A program made the position numbers and the translations under genes. Under the pieces are notes generated by a model, which had not been told where the DNA came from, did not search any database, and saw only the letters and a list, made by a program, of their open reading frames with translations. This document shows positions 12,048 through 20,547 of a DNA stretch of 64,000 nt, in pieces. Numbering within the stretch: the stretch's first letter is position 1; the number at the start of each line of letters is the position of its first letter. The DNA is from Paractinoplanes brasiliensis (GTDB taxonomy: Bacteria; Actinomycetota; Actinomycetes; Mycobacteriales; Micromonosporaceae): NCBI RefSeq assembly GCF_004362215.1, contig NZ_SNWR01000001.1, positions 1,364,001 to 1,428,000 on the forward strand. The letters run 5' to 3'.

Positions 12048-12956
12048 TCAGGCTTCGACGGATTCGCGGCGGGTGGCCGAGAGGGTCACCCAGGCGAAAG
12101 TCAGGGTCAGGAAGAAGAGCACCACACCGAGGGCGGATGCGTAACCGGCCTGCGAGAACTCGAAGGCGTTGCGATAGATCATGAGGCTGAGCACCGAGGT
12201 CGCGCCGTCGGGGCCGCCGCGGTCCACGGTCATGATGTTGACCAGGGCGAACGCGTCGAAGGCGGCGATGCCGAGGTAGACCCAGGCGACCTGCACCGTG
12301 TTCCAGAGCAGCGGGATGGTGATCCGGAAGAACAGGGTCATCCGGCTGGCGCCGTCGATCGCGGCCGCCTCGTACACCTCGGTGGGGATGTTGCCCATGC
12401 CGGCCGAGAACAGCACGACGTAGAAGCCGACCGCCTGCCAGACCAGCACGACCAGCAGGCAGCCCATGGCGTAGCGCTCGTCGGCCAGGAACAGCCAGGG
12501 CGACCACGAGTCCGGGAACAGGCCGTTGATCATGCCGCTCTTGTCCGGCCCGAACACCCGGCCGAAGATCACGGCGACGATGGCCAGCGCCAGCAGCTGC
12601 GGGAAGAAGAAGATGATCCGGTAGACCTTGGAGCCCCAGACGCCCCGGGTCACCCCGCCCTTGTGCCCGCCGCCCACGTTCAGCAGGAACGCGAAGATCA
12701 GGGCGAGGACGACCGTGATGAGCGGCAGGAAGATCAGCAGGAACACGTTGTGCTTGATCGACTGCCAGAACAGGGTGTCGTCCCACATCTTGCGGAAGTT
12801 GCCCAGGCCGACGAAGTTCTCGACCGGCCCGAGCCCCGACCATTCGTAGACCGACAGGTAGAACGCCTGGATGTACGCCCACACGACGAATGTCACGTAG
12901 AGCGCCACCGGCACGACAAGGAAGCCGATGATGAAGGGATACTTGCCGTGCCGCAT
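12048..12956 (-). CDS. Sugar ABC transporter permease (MalF type, NgcF-like)
   Basis: 302 residues with a short cytoplasmic N-terminus (MRHGKYPFI) and six membrane spans. The EAA loop is VYEAAAIDGASRMTLFF. The large outside loop after the first span (YEWSGLGPVENFVGLGNF) matches MalF/NgcF-type permeases. It is encoded between the NgcE-like lipoprotein (46 bases upstream) and its MalG-type partner (19 bases downstream). Together they would import the sugar delivered by the NgcE-like protein, most likely N-acetylglucosamine or chitobiose by family resemblance. Confidence 0.92.
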   Translation of the reverse strand: MRHGKYPFIIGFLVVPVALYVTFVVWAYIQAFYLSVYEWSGLGPVENFVGLGNFRKMWDDTLFWQSIKHNVFLLIFLPLITVVLALIFAFLLNVGGGHKGGVTRGVWGSKVYRIIFFFPQLLALAIVAVIFGRVFGPDKSGMINGLFPDSWSPWLFLADERYAMGCLLVVLVWQAVGFYVVLFSAGMGNIPTEVYEAAAIDGASRMTLFFRITIPLLWNTVQVAWVYLGIAAFDAFALVNIMTVDRGGPDGATSVLSLMIYRNAFEFSQAGYASALGVVLFFLTLTFAWVTLSATRRESVEA

Positions 12957-13002
12957 GGCGCCTACCGTCCTACCTTGTTGCTAGTTGCCGGTTACCAGAT
13001 GA

Positions 13003-14439
13003 TCAGCTGCGGGTGAACTTGGTGATGGCAGAGTCCTTGGCCACGGCCTGCGAGGCCTTCTCCATGCGCTCGCAGAACTTGGCGGCGTCGTAGTCCTTGA
13101 ACATCAGATCGTTGGCGGCAGCCCGCGACTCGTCGTCGAGCTTCTTGTACCAGGTGTCGAACAGGTAGCCCATGAAGACGTCCTTGCCGGCCTTGGCGAC
13201 AGCGTCGTTGGCGCTGGTCAGACCGGGCGAGATCGTGACGCCGTCGGAGGCGCCCGCCACCACCGTAAGCGACTTCGTGAGCTTCGTGAACTCCAGCGCC
13301 GCCTCCTTGGAGAGCATGGTGCGCAGGTACTCCTTGCCGCCCTGGGGGTTCTTGCCCTTGGCGGCGGCGAAGTAGATCTCTCCGGCGGCGGCGTTGATGG
13401 CGGTGGCCGGCAGCTTGTCCGACGCGGTGACGCTCGGGTACGGCGCGATCGCGTACTCGAAACCGGACGGGGTGTCCTTGGCCTGCTCGTTCTCGAGCCA
13501 GGAGCCGCAGGGGTAGAACGCGACCTTGTCCTGGTTCTGCTGGAGCTGGACCTCGGTGTGACGCAGGCCGAGGAACGTCTTGTTGATGTAGTTCTTGCCG
13601 ATCCCGGCCCACGCCTCGGCCGCCTGCTTGACGGCGTCGTTGGTCCAGGCGCCTTCCTTCAGGTTGTCGATGTCCTTGAGGACCTGCTCGGTGCCGATCT
13701 TGCCGGCGCTGGTGAGCAGGGCGCGGACCATGTAGTACGACGCGTTGGCGCCGGCGTAGCCGAACGGCGTGATGCCCGCGGCCTTGATCTTGTCGCACAG
13801 CGCGGTGAACTCGGCCCAGGTGGCCGGCGGGGTCCAGTTGTTCTTCTTGAACAGGGCCGCGTTGTACCAGAGGCCGAAGACCGTGTACGCGTAGTTCACC
13901 GCGAACGGCTTGCCGTCGTACGTGCCCTGCTCGACCGCGCCCGGCACCAGCGTCTCGGCCACCGTCTTGCCCGCGATGTCCAGCGACGGCGCCGCGAACA
14001 GGTCGGTCAGGTCGGCCGCCTGGCCCGCCTTCACGATCGCGCCGAAGTCCATCAGCTTCGAGCCCGAGTTGTTGATCATGTCCGGCGGGTTGCCGGCGTT
14101 GATCCGGGGCTGGATCTGCGTCGAGATCTCCTCGGTCTGCGAGTACGTGACCTTGGCCTCCGGCCACTTCTTGTTGAACAGCGGCGTGTCGACGTCGGTC
14201 GCGTACTTGGTGCCCAGACCGCCGTTGAAGATCACGATCTCGACGCCGGCCTTGGGGTCGATGCCGAGCGGGTTGTCCGCCGACTTCGTGCCGGTGGCCT
14301 GGTCCTGGGTGCCCTCGTCGGAACCGCCGACACACGCGCTGAGCATGCTCACGGCGGGGGTGGCAAGCAGACCGACGGCGGCCGCGCGACGCAGCAGCGT
14401 ACGGCGGTCCAACTCGGACTTGGTGAATATGTCGGTCAC
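13003..14439 (-). CDS. ngcE: NgcE-like N-acetylglucosamine/chitobiose-binding lipoprotein
   Basis: 478-residue extracellular solute-binding protein. The N-terminus carries a twin-arginine motif (DRRTLLRRAAAVG) and a lipobox ending in SAC (Cys36), so it is probably a Tat-exported lipoprotein. The body matches NgcE of Streptomyces: EIVIFNGGLG near the start, PRINAGNPPDMINNSG, NYAYTVFGLWYN and CGSWLENEQ. NgcE binds N-acetylglucosamine and chitobiose. The GTG start has GAGGAG 6 bases upstream. The cognate permeases follow. The family is clear; the exact ligand is inferred from resemblance. Confidence 0.85.
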   Translation of the reverse strand: MTDIFTKSELDRRTLLRRAAAVGLLATPAVSMLSACVGGSDEGTQDQATGTKSADNPLGIDPKAGVEIVIFNGGLGTKYATDVDTPLFNKKWPEAKVTYSQTEEISTQIQPRINAGNPPDMINNSGSKLMDFGAIVKAGQAADLTDLFAAPSLDIAGKTVAETLVPGAVEQGTYDGKPFAVNYAYTVFGLWYNAALFKKNNWTPPATWAEFTALCDKIKAAGITPFGYAGANASYYMVRALLTSAGKIGTEQVLKDIDNLKEGAWTNDAVKQAAEAWAGIGKNYINKTFLGLRHTEVQLQQNQDKVAFYPCGSWLENEQAKDTPSGFEYAIAPYPSVTASDKLPATAINAAAGEIYFAAAKGKNPQGGKEYLRTMLSKEAALEFTKLTKSLTVVAGASDGVTISPGLTSANDAVAKAGKDVFMGYLFDTWYKKLDDESRAAANDLMFKDYDAAKFCERMEKASQAVAKDSAITKFTRS

Positions 14440-14485
14440 AGCATCTCCTCAGTGCTTGCTGTTTGTTACTGGTGTTGAGTCCGGA

Positions 14486-15400
14486 TCATCCCTTGACCGC
14501 GCCGGCGGTGAGGCCGGTAGCGATGTTGCGCTGAATGATCAGGAAGAAGATCACCACCGGGATCGAGGTGATGATCGCACCGGCCATGAGGGGCCCCCAG
14601 GCGGTACCGCGCGTTGTCTGGTTCTGCAGCAGCCAGGCCATCAGATTCTGCTTGTCCGGGCTGTTCAGCGTGTTGATGATGATGAACTCGTTCCAGGCCT
14701 GGATGAACCCGTAGACGCTCGTGGCGACCAGACCGGGACCGGTCAGCGGCAGGATGATGCGCCAGAACACCTGCGCCCGTGTGCAGCCGTCGATCATGGC
14801 GGCTTCGTCGAGCTCCCGGGGGATGCCGGAGATGAAGCCGCGCAACGTCCAGACGGTGTAGGGCAAGATCAGCACGAGGTACGTGATGCTCACACCGATC
14901 AAACTGTTGGTCAAATCCGCGCTCTGCAGCATGAGGAAGAGCGGGATGAGCAACGACAGGAACGGGATGAGCTGAACCACCAGGACGACCAGGATGATCG
15001 CCTTGCGGCCGTAGAACGAGAACCGCGCGATCGACAACGCCCCGAGGAAGCCCACCACCAGGGCGCCGGCCACCGCCAGGAGCGTGACGATGACGCCGTT
15101 CAGCATGTCCTTGAGGAACAGCGGGGCCTTGAAGGCGGAGACGAAGTTGTCGAACGTCGGGTTGCTGGGCCAGAACCCGGGCTCCAGCGCGAGCACCTCG
15201 TCGGCCGGTTTGAACGCCGTGTTCAGCACCCAGTAGACCGGGAACAGCATGATGACGCCGAAGACGATCCCGGCGGTGTTGGCCGCGATCGTGCCGGACC
15301 GGCTGCGCCCGACGGTGATGACACCGTCGTCGGTCTTGGCCCGGCGGCGCCGGAGCGGGGCGGTGGAGGCGGGGGCGGGACCCGCTGCGGGGGCGACCAT
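14486..15400 (-). CDS. Sugar ABC transporter permease (MalG type), first importer
   Basis: 304 residues with an Ala/Pro/Arg-rich cytoplasmic N-terminus, six spans, and EAA loop LDEAAMIDGCTRAQVFW. The C-terminus (IIQRNIATGLTAGAVKG) is nearly the same as in the other MalG-type permease of the block, suggesting duplication or common descent. The start ATG overlaps the stop of the upstream permease by one base (TGATG), a sign of translational coupling. A longer open frame upstream reads antisense-like sequence inside the partner gene and is ignored. Confidence 0.92.
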   Translation of the reverse strand: MVAPAAGPAPASTAPLRRRRAKTDDGVITVGRSRSGTIAANTAGIVFGVIMLFPVYWVLNTAFKPADEVLALEPGFWPSNPTFDNFVSAFKAPLFLKDMLNGVIVTLLAVAGALVVGFLGALSIARFSFYGRKAIILVVLVVQLIPFLSLLIPLFLMLQSADLTNSLIGVSITYLVLILPYTVWTLRGFISGIPRELDEAAMIDGCTRAQVFWRIILPLTGPGLVATSVYGFIQAWNEFIIINTLNSPDKQNLMAWLLQNQTTRGTAWGPLMAGAIITSIPVVIFFLIIQRNIATGLTAGAVKG

Positions 15401-16389
15401 CAGTCCACCTCTCCGATCCTGAACATCTGCCGGATATAGAAGATCATGACGCCGAGCATGAGGATCACGGTGATCACCGCGATGGCCGAGCCCAGGCTGT
15501 AGCGCGACTGGCCGAAGGCCTGCGTGTACGAGTACGTGGCGAGCGTCTGGAACTGGGGCTCGGGGTGGCCGTCCCGCAGCACCCAGGCCTGCGTGAAGAG
15601 GCCGAAGTTCCAGATCACCGACAGCGTGGTGACGATCATGATGAGCGGCTTGAGGATCGGCAGGGTGATGTTGCGCAGCGCCTGCCAGGCCGTGGCGCCG
15701 TCCACCGTGGCCGCCTCGAGCAGCTCCTTGGGCACCTGGGTCAGCCCCGCGTTGAGCGTGATCGCCAGGAACGGGATGCCGGCCCAGACCACCAGCGTGG
15801 TGATGACGCTCCAGCCCTGCCACGGGTTCACGAACCAGCTGTGGTTCTGGTAGCTCACGCCGGGGAGCAGGTCGATCAGGTAGTTCACGACCCCGAAGTC
15901 GGAGTCGGTCATCCACCGGAAGATCTGGGCCGCGACCAGCTGCGGCAGCGCCCACACGAACATCATGGCGACGATCATGAAGAGCCGGACGCCGCGGCTG
16001 ACCCGGCGCATCAGCAGCGCGATGCCCAGGCCGAACAGCACCGAGACCAGCACCGAGACGAAGGTGAAGGCGACGGTGCGCCCGACCACCGACCAGAACA
16101 CGGAGTCGGTGAGCACCCGCGTGTACTGGTCGAAGCCGACCCACGGGGGCGTACGGCCGCTGAGCAGCTCGCGCAGCCGCATGTTCTGGAACGACAGGAT
16201 GACCATCCGGACCAGCGGGTAGCCCAGCAGGCCGGCGATCAGCAGGAGAGCGGGCAGGGCGAGCAGCCACGGGGTACGGCCGCTGTCGCGCTTGCGGCGC
16301 TTGGGGGCGGCGTGACCGGGGACCCGGTTCTGCTGCGGCCCGCCGGGATCGCGGGGCCGTCGGGTCGCCGGGGAGTCGACGACGGACAT
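15400..16389 (-). CDS. Sugar ABC transporter permease (MalF type), first importer
   Basis: 329 residues. The N-terminal cytoplasmic tail is long and basic (about 1-45), followed by six spans; the EAA loop is LLEAATVDGATAWQALR. It pairs with the MalG-type permease whose start overlaps its stop, and serves the DasA-like lipoprotein encoded 72 bases upstream. The ATG at 16389 is chosen because AGAGGGA lies about 7 bases upstream; an earlier ATG would read through the intergenic hairpin. In the DasABC system of Streptomyces the equivalent pair imports N,N'-diacetylchitobiose using the shared ATPase MsiK. Confidence 0.9.
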   Translation of the reverse strand: MSVVDSPATRRPRDPGGPQQNRVPGHAAPKRRKRDSGRTPWLLALPALLLIAGLLGYPLVRMVILSFQNMRLRELLSGRTPPWVGFDQYTRVLTDSVFWSVVGRTVAFTFVSVLVSVLFGLGIALLMRRVSRGVRLFMIVAMMFVWALPQLVAAQIFRWMTDSDFGVVNYLIDLLPGVSYQNHSWFVNPWQGWSVITTLVVWAGIPFLAITLNAGLTQVPKELLEAATVDGATAWQALRNITLPILKPLIMIVTTLSVIWNFGLFTQAWVLRDGHPEPQFQTLATYSYTQAFGQSRYSLGSAIAVITVILMLGVMIFYIRQMFRIGEVD

Positions 16390-16416
16390 CGGCGTTTCCC
16401 TCTCTAGGGGCCGGGC

Positions 16417-16452
16417 GGGCTGCCCGCCTTCGTGCCGGAAGGCGGGCAGCCC
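16417..16452 (-). terminator. Intercistronic hairpin between binding protein and permeases
   Basis: Perfect 15-bp stem (16417-16431 with 16438-16452), 6-base loop, no U tract. It lies 8 bases after the binding-protein stop and before the permease start. Such hairpins often protect the binding-protein mRNA or partly stop transcription, giving more binding protein than permease. This effect is inference. Confidence 0.7.
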
Positions 16453-16460
16453 GGCGGATG

Positions 16461-17774
16461 TCAGCTCTCGTTGAGCGTGGTGTTGATCTGGTCGTCGGCC
16501 CACTTGGCGCCGTCAGCCACCGACTTCTTGCCGGTCAGGATGTCGGTCAGCATGGTCTGCAGGACCGCGCTCTTCTCGACGTCGGCCCACTTCTCGGCGT
16601 TCGGCGGGAACCAGCTGTTCTTCGCGGCCAGCGCGGCCGGCGCGATCGCCGGGTTGTCAGCGGCGGCCTTGTCCAGCAGCGAGGTCGCGTTCGGCAGCGC
16701 GTTGGCCTTGACCAGCCCGGCCATCGAGGTGCTGTCGGTGAACGCCTTGATCCACTGAGCGGCCAGCTGCTTGTTCTGGCTCTTCTCGGTGATGCCCAGG
16801 TTGGAGCCGCCCAGGAACGACGGGACCTCGGGCATCGGCGCGGCGGCCAGCTTGCCCTTCACCTTGGTGGGGACCAGCGGGGAGTCCGGGTTGTTCGGGT
16901 CCTTCTTGGTCTCCTCGGCCGCGCCCTGCTCCCAGGCGTTGCCGTAGAACATGGCCGCGGTGCCCTGGGCGAACGTGTTGGCCTGGTCGTTCTCGTTCTT
17001 GGTGGGGTCGGCCTTCGAGTACTTCTTGGCCAGGTCGACCCAGCGCTGCAGGCCCTCGATCGAGGCCGGCTGCGAGAGCTGGCCGACCCACTTGTCGCCC
17101 TCCTGCTTCGCGATGTCGCCGCCGGTCGACTTGACCCAGCTCATCGCCGCGTACCAGTACTGGCCCGGCATGTAGACGGCGCCGAACTTGCTGTTGGCCT
17201 TCTCGGCGGCCTGCAGCTTGTCGGCGGCCGACAGGAAGTCCGCGTACGACTTGGGGGCCTCGCTGATGCCGGCCTTCTTGAACAGGTCGGTGCGGTAGAT
17301 CAGCACGCGCGCGCCGGCGTAGTAGGGCACGCAGTAGGTCTGGCCCTCGAAGTCGCAGGCGCCCTTGAGGCCCTGCAGCCACGAGCCCGAGTTCTCGTAG
17401 TCGGCCGGGTTGATCGCGCCGAACGCGCCCGAGAAGACGTACTTCGGGAACTCGGTGTTGCCCAGCTCCACGACGTCGGGGACGTCGTTGCCCGCCAGGG
17501 TCGCGTCCAGCTTGGTGAGGTGGTTGGCCCACTGCTGGTACTCGACGTTGACCTGGGCGCCGGTGGCGTCGGTGAACCGCTTGCTCGCGTCGTCGACGAC
17601 GTTCTTCCAAGCGCTCTGCGCGTCGACCATCAGCCAGACCTTGAGGGTCTTGCCGGTGCCGTCGACCTTGCCGGAAGCCGAAGTAGTGGGGGCGTCCTCG
17701 TCGTTGGAGCCGCAGGCCGCGGCGCCGAGCAGTGTCGCCGCGATGGCCGCGACGGCGGCAATCTTGCGCTTCAC
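16461..17774 (-). CDS. DasA-like sugar-binding lipoprotein
   Basis: 437-residue ABC solute-binding lipoprotein: signal peptide with lipobox ending in AAC (Cys21), Ser/Asp-rich linker, then the two-lobed binding fold (KTLKVWLMVDAQ..., VPDVVELGNTEFPKYV, YCVPYYAGARVLIYRTD). The pattern resembles DasA, the diacetylchitobiose-binding protein of Streptomyces, but could serve another oligosaccharide. The GTG start has AGGAGG 5 bases upstream. A 10-base direct repeat (TTCAGGTGGT, 17816-17825 and 17831-17840) lies just upstream, and the RpiR regulator gene ends there, so the two are probably co-transcribed. Confidence 0.85.
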   Translation of the reverse strand: MKRKIAAVAAIAATLLGAAACGSNDEDAPTTSASGKVDGTGKTLKVWLMVDAQSAWKNVVDDASKRFTDATGAQVNVEYQQWANHLTKLDATLAGNDVPDVVELGNTEFPKYVFSGAFGAINPADYENSGSWLQGLKGACDFEGQTYCVPYYAGARVLIYRTDLFKKAGISEAPKSYADFLSAADKLQAAEKANSKFGAVYMPGQYWYAAMSWVKSTGGDIAKQEGDKWVGQLSQPASIEGLQRWVDLAKKYSKADPTKNENDQANTFAQGTAAMFYGNAWEQGAAEETKKDPNNPDSPLVPTKVKGKLAAAPMPEVPSFLGGSNLGITEKSQNKQLAAQWIKAFTDSTSMAGLVKANALPNATSLLDKAAADNPAIAPAALAAKNSWFPPNAEKWADVEKSAVLQTMLTDILTGKKSVADGAKWADDQINTTLNES

Positions 17775-17831
17775 GCTGTCCTCCTGGGGAGATTTATTTT
17801 CGGGGATGATGCGATTTCAGGTGGTTGCGGT

Positions 17832-18806
17832 TCAGGTGGTACTGCCGTCCTTGGCCGCCTTGTGGCCGTGTACGGCCTGGGCGGTGCGCTGGAACGCAGC
17901 GTGCGAACGTTCGTGGGTCCGCTGCGCGACGGCGACGTAGAGAAGATCAAGGACGACCAGTTGCGGGTGCCGGGCGCTGAGCGCGTCCGGCCGGAAGGTG
18001 GTCGCTTGGGTGGCGGTGACCAGGGTGATGTCGGCCAGCTCGGCCAGCGGCGAGCGCGGGAAGCTGGTGAGGGCGATGGTGGTGGCGCCCCGGCTGCTCG
18101 CCTCCGCGAGCAGCTCGATCGTCTCGCCGGTCTCCCCGCTGTGCGAGATGCCGAGCGCGACGTCGCCGGGCCGGGAGAGCGCGGCGCTGGCCAGACCGTT
18201 GTGCACGTCGGTCCAGGCCCAGGCCGGCACCCCGATGCGGTGCAGGCTGAACTGCATTTCCTCGCCGACCAGCGCGGATCCGCTGGCGCCGAAGATGTTC
18301 ACCCGGGGCGCCGCGGCGATCGCGACCGCGGCCCGCTCGACCTCGGCCAGGTCGAGCAGCTCGGCCGTGTCGTGCATGGCCTGGGTGTCGGCCGCCATGA
18401 TCTGCCCGAGCACCCGTTCGAGGGGGTCGCTCGGCTGGATCTCGCGGCCGATGTCGACGGTCCACCCGGCGGAACGCGCCCGCCCGGTTTCCGCCGCGAT
18501 GCCGAGCCGCAGGTCCGCGTACCCGTCGAAGCCGAGGGCCCGGCAGAACCGGGTGACGGTCGCCGGCGAGGTGCCGCTGCGCTCGGCGAGCTCGACGATG
18601 GTGGCGCGTGACGCGGCGGCCGGATCGGTGAGGACCTGCTCGGCGACCCGCCGCAGCGCCCCCGTGAACTCCGGGAGCAGCGACCGCACCCGGGCCAGCA
18701 CTCCCTGCTGATTCGCGGCGTGCAGGTCGGCGGTGGCCTGTGCGCCGCGAACCAGGGAGTCGACGACCGCGGTCGCCGCGGCGCCGTCCATCTCCGGCTC
18801 GCTCAT
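17832..18806 (-). CDS. RpiR/MurR-family transcriptional regulator
   Basis: 324 residues. N-terminal HTH_6 domain (about 25-100, including AERSGTSPATVTRFCRALGF) and a C-terminal SIS domain (about 145-300, with ISHSGETGETIELLAEASSRGATTIALTSF), the phosphosugar-binding fold. RpiR members sense sugar or amino-sugar phosphates; MurR senses MurNAc-6-P. As first gene of the amino-sugar import block it is the likely local regulator. A palindrome TTTAC-N7-GTAAA overlies its own promoter, which suggests autoregulation. The ATG at 18806 has an AAAGGGTGG stretch upstream. Confidence 0.9.
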   Translation of the reverse strand: MSEPEMDGAAATAVVDSLVRGAQATADLHAANQQGVLARVRSLLPEFTGALRRVAEQVLTDPAAASRATIVELAERSGTSPATVTRFCRALGFDGYADLRLGIAAETGRARSAGWTVDIGREIQPSDPLERVLGQIMAADTQAMHDTAELLDLAEVERAAVAIAAAPRVNIFGASGSALVGEEMQFSLHRIGVPAWAWTDVHNGLASAALSRPGDVALGISHSGETGETIELLAEASSRGATTIALTSFPRSPLAELADITLVTATQATTFRPDALSARHPQLVVLDLLYVAVAQRTHERSHAAFQRTAQAVHGHKAAKDGSTT

Positions 18807-18830
18807 GGGCCACCCTTTCAGGAAGGAGTG

Positions 18831-18876
18831 TTTACTGTCGCGGTAAAAGTTCTTACTAACCGCCCCTCCGTGTCAA
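18831..18876 (-). promoter_or_regulatory. Promoter and candidate operator of the RpiR gene
   Basis: Minus strand: TTGACA (18876-18871), 18 bases, GAACTT (18852-18847) as -10, and the inverted repeat TTTAC-CGCGACA-GTAAA (18847-18831) covering the predicted start of transcription. Bound regulator would block the whole importer block. Confidence 0.55.
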
Positions 18877-19130
18877 GGAGTTGGGCGAAGTTTTCAAACC
18901 GTTACCTGACCTGCGCCGATGAACGCGTGTTACGCCGCTGCCGCTTGACGGTCATCAATCCGGAAATGTTCTTTACGACGTGGCAGCCATCACATGCAGG
19001 GGTATGTCCGGGTTTGACATGCGACTTTCGGGCACGCCGAGATGCCCGGTCAGACGGTCTGACCGGGCCGAACGGGTGATCTGATGACGGTTGTGAAACG
19101 CGCTTTTTACCGGCGGAACATCTGCGCCGG
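18877..19130. other. Intergenic region without a gene
   Basis: No convincing open frame on either strand; locally less GC-rich than its surroundings. It contains the 11-bp inverted repeat at 19044-19068 (GCCCGGTCAGA/TCTGACCGGGC, loop cgg), a likely terminator of murD2, and the upstream part of the RpiR promoter region. Confidence 0.6.
19044..19068 (-). terminator. Hairpin downstream of murD2
   Basis: Perfect 11-bp stem with a 3-base loop, 62 bases past the murD2 stop; no U tract. It also looks like a dyad operator, so its role is uncertain. Confidence 0.5.
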
Positions 19131-20483
19131 TCAGGCGGTCGCGCGGATCGCCTCGGCGAACGCCTCGGAACGGTGCTCGAAGTTACGGAACCTGCCGTAG
19201 CTCGGGGCAGCCGGCGACAACAGCACCACGCCGCCCGCCGGGGTCAGCTCACGCGAGAGCCGTACGGCATGGGAAAGGTCTTCCGCCTCGACGGCGGTGA
19301 CGCCGGGCAGACCGGCGAGCGCGGCCAGGATGCGGGGGCCGCTGTCGGGCAGGCCGATCGCGGTGAGCTCACGTTCGGCCAGGAAGTCGCGCAGCACTGT
19401 GTAGTCGAGCCCGCGGTCGGTGCCGCCCAGCAGCACGGTCAGTGGCTTTCCCGCGTACGCGTCGATCGCGTGCATCGTGGCGTACGGGCTGGTGGAGAGC
19501 GTGTCGTCGACGAACGTGAGCCCGGACGGGTCGGTGATCTCGGTGAGCCGGTGCGGCAGACCCTCGAACGACGCCACCGCCTCGGCCAGCTGCGCCGCCG
19601 TGCCCGGCACGTCGATGCCCAGCCCGTCCAGCACGGCCAGCGCGACGCAGAGGTTGCGGCCGTTGTGCGCGCCCTTGAGCTTGAGCGCCGAGCGGGGGAA
19701 CAGCGGCTCGTCGGAGCAGAACACCAGGTCGTCGGAGACCCGGAACCGCGAGTCGCCGGCGGCGGCCGGGACGGGCGGGAACCCGTTCGCGTCGGTGATG
19801 CCCCGGATCTCGTCGCGCAGCCGCTCGTCGGAGCCGTTCACGACGATCATTTCCGGTCCGTGGCGCAGCAGGTTGAGCTTGTCACGGTAGTACTCCCGCT
19901 CGCCGCCGTGCGCGTCGAGATGCTCGGGGAACAGCGACGTCACCACCGCGACCCGGGGCGAATCGGTCAGGTCGGCGCACTGGTAGCTGGACAGCTCGAG
20001 CACGTACAGCGGGGCGTCGCCGGGCATGTCGAGCAGCGGCACGCCGATGTTGCCGCCGAACACGTTGGGCCGGCCGGCCGCCGCCAGCAGGTGGCTGATC
20101 AGGCTGGACGTGGTGCTCTTGCCCTTGCTGCCGGTGACGCCGATCGTGCGCGCGGCGTGGTCGGCCATCCACAGGGCGCTGCCCCCGGTGACCGGGACAC
20201 CGCGCTCGCGCAGCTCCCGCATCCACGGGTGGGTCTGCGGCACGCCGGGCGACCGCACCACGACATCGGCCGTGACCAGGGCCGGGAACGCGTGATCCCC
20301 GCCGGCGAGCGGCGCCAGCCGGGCCAGTTCGCCCTCCCACGACACCGAGAGGTAATTGGCGCTGTCGTCCACGGCGATCAGCCGCGAAGGACCGTACGGG
20401 GAAATGGCCGTCACCGCGGCACGCCCCTCGCGGCCCGTGCCCCAGACCGCCACGGACCGGCCCTTCAGGTCTGCCAGGCGCAC
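19131..20483 (-). CDS. murD2: MurD2: UDP-MurNAc-L-alanine--L-glutamate ligase
   Basis: 450-residue Mur ligase. N-terminal Rossmann-like UDP domain (VAVWGTGREG at about 11-20), ATP-binding P-loop GVTGSKGKSTT (115-125), and a C-terminal ligase domain with FVDDTLSTSPYAT and GGTDRG. It resembles MurD but differs from the housekeeping type, and it is divergently paired with a MurL gene. In Xanthomonas this pair was shown to add L-Glu (MurD2) and then invert it (MurL), giving the normal D-Glu precursor. The GTG at 20483 is preferred because GAGGAGG lies about 8 bases upstream; an earlier GTG at 20510 would put that ribosome site inside the gene. The call rests largely on the pairing. Confidence 0.85.
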   Translation of the reverse strand: MRLADLKGRSVAVWGTGREGRAAVTAISPYGPSRLIAVDDSANYLSVSWEGELARLAPLAGGDHAFPALVTADVVVRSPGVPQTHPWMRELRERGVPVTGGSALWMADHAARTIGVTGSKGKSTTSSLISHLLAAAGRPNVFGGNIGVPLLDMPGDAPLYVLELSSYQCADLTDSPRVAVVTSLFPEHLDAHGGEREYYRDKLNLLRHGPEMIVVNGSDERLRDEIRGITDANGFPPVPAAAGDSRFRVSDDLVFCSDEPLFPRSALKLKGAHNGRNLCVALAVLDGLGIDVPGTAAQLAEAVASFEGLPHRLTEITDPSGLTFVDDTLSTSPYATMHAIDAYAGKPLTVLLGGTDRGLDYTVLRDFLAERELTAIGLPDSGPRILAALAGLPGVTAVEAEDLSHAVRLSRELTPAGGVVLLSPAAPSYGRFRNFEHRSEAFAEAIRATA

Positions 20484-20547
20484 GATCGCCCCCTCCTCGT
20501 CGAGTCGCACTAGTATTGCCCGTCGGCCCTACGACAGGAGTTCCCGG
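20484..20547. promoter_or_regulatory. Divergent murD2/murL promoter region
   Basis: 64 bases separate the two start codons. TAGTAT (20511-20516) is a strong plus-strand -10 for murL. Ribosome sites are visible for both genes (AGGAG at 20536-20540 for murL; GAGGAGG for murD2). The overlap suggests shared control. Confidence 0.5.

Noticed and set aside
14460..14485. DasR dre-like site (ACTGGTGTTGAGTC) upstream of ngcE
   Set aside because: Only one half fits the ACTGGTCTAGACCAGT consensus; not enough to call a DasR site.
15401..16270. 290-codon upstream extension of the MalG-type permease
   Set aside because: It lies in another frame of the partner permease gene and has no membrane-protein pattern.
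20518..20540. CTGTCGTAGG upstream of murD2 as a further damage-type promoter
   Set aside because: The -10 position (GGCAAT) and distance to a start codon do not fit well, and a normal ribosome site is used.
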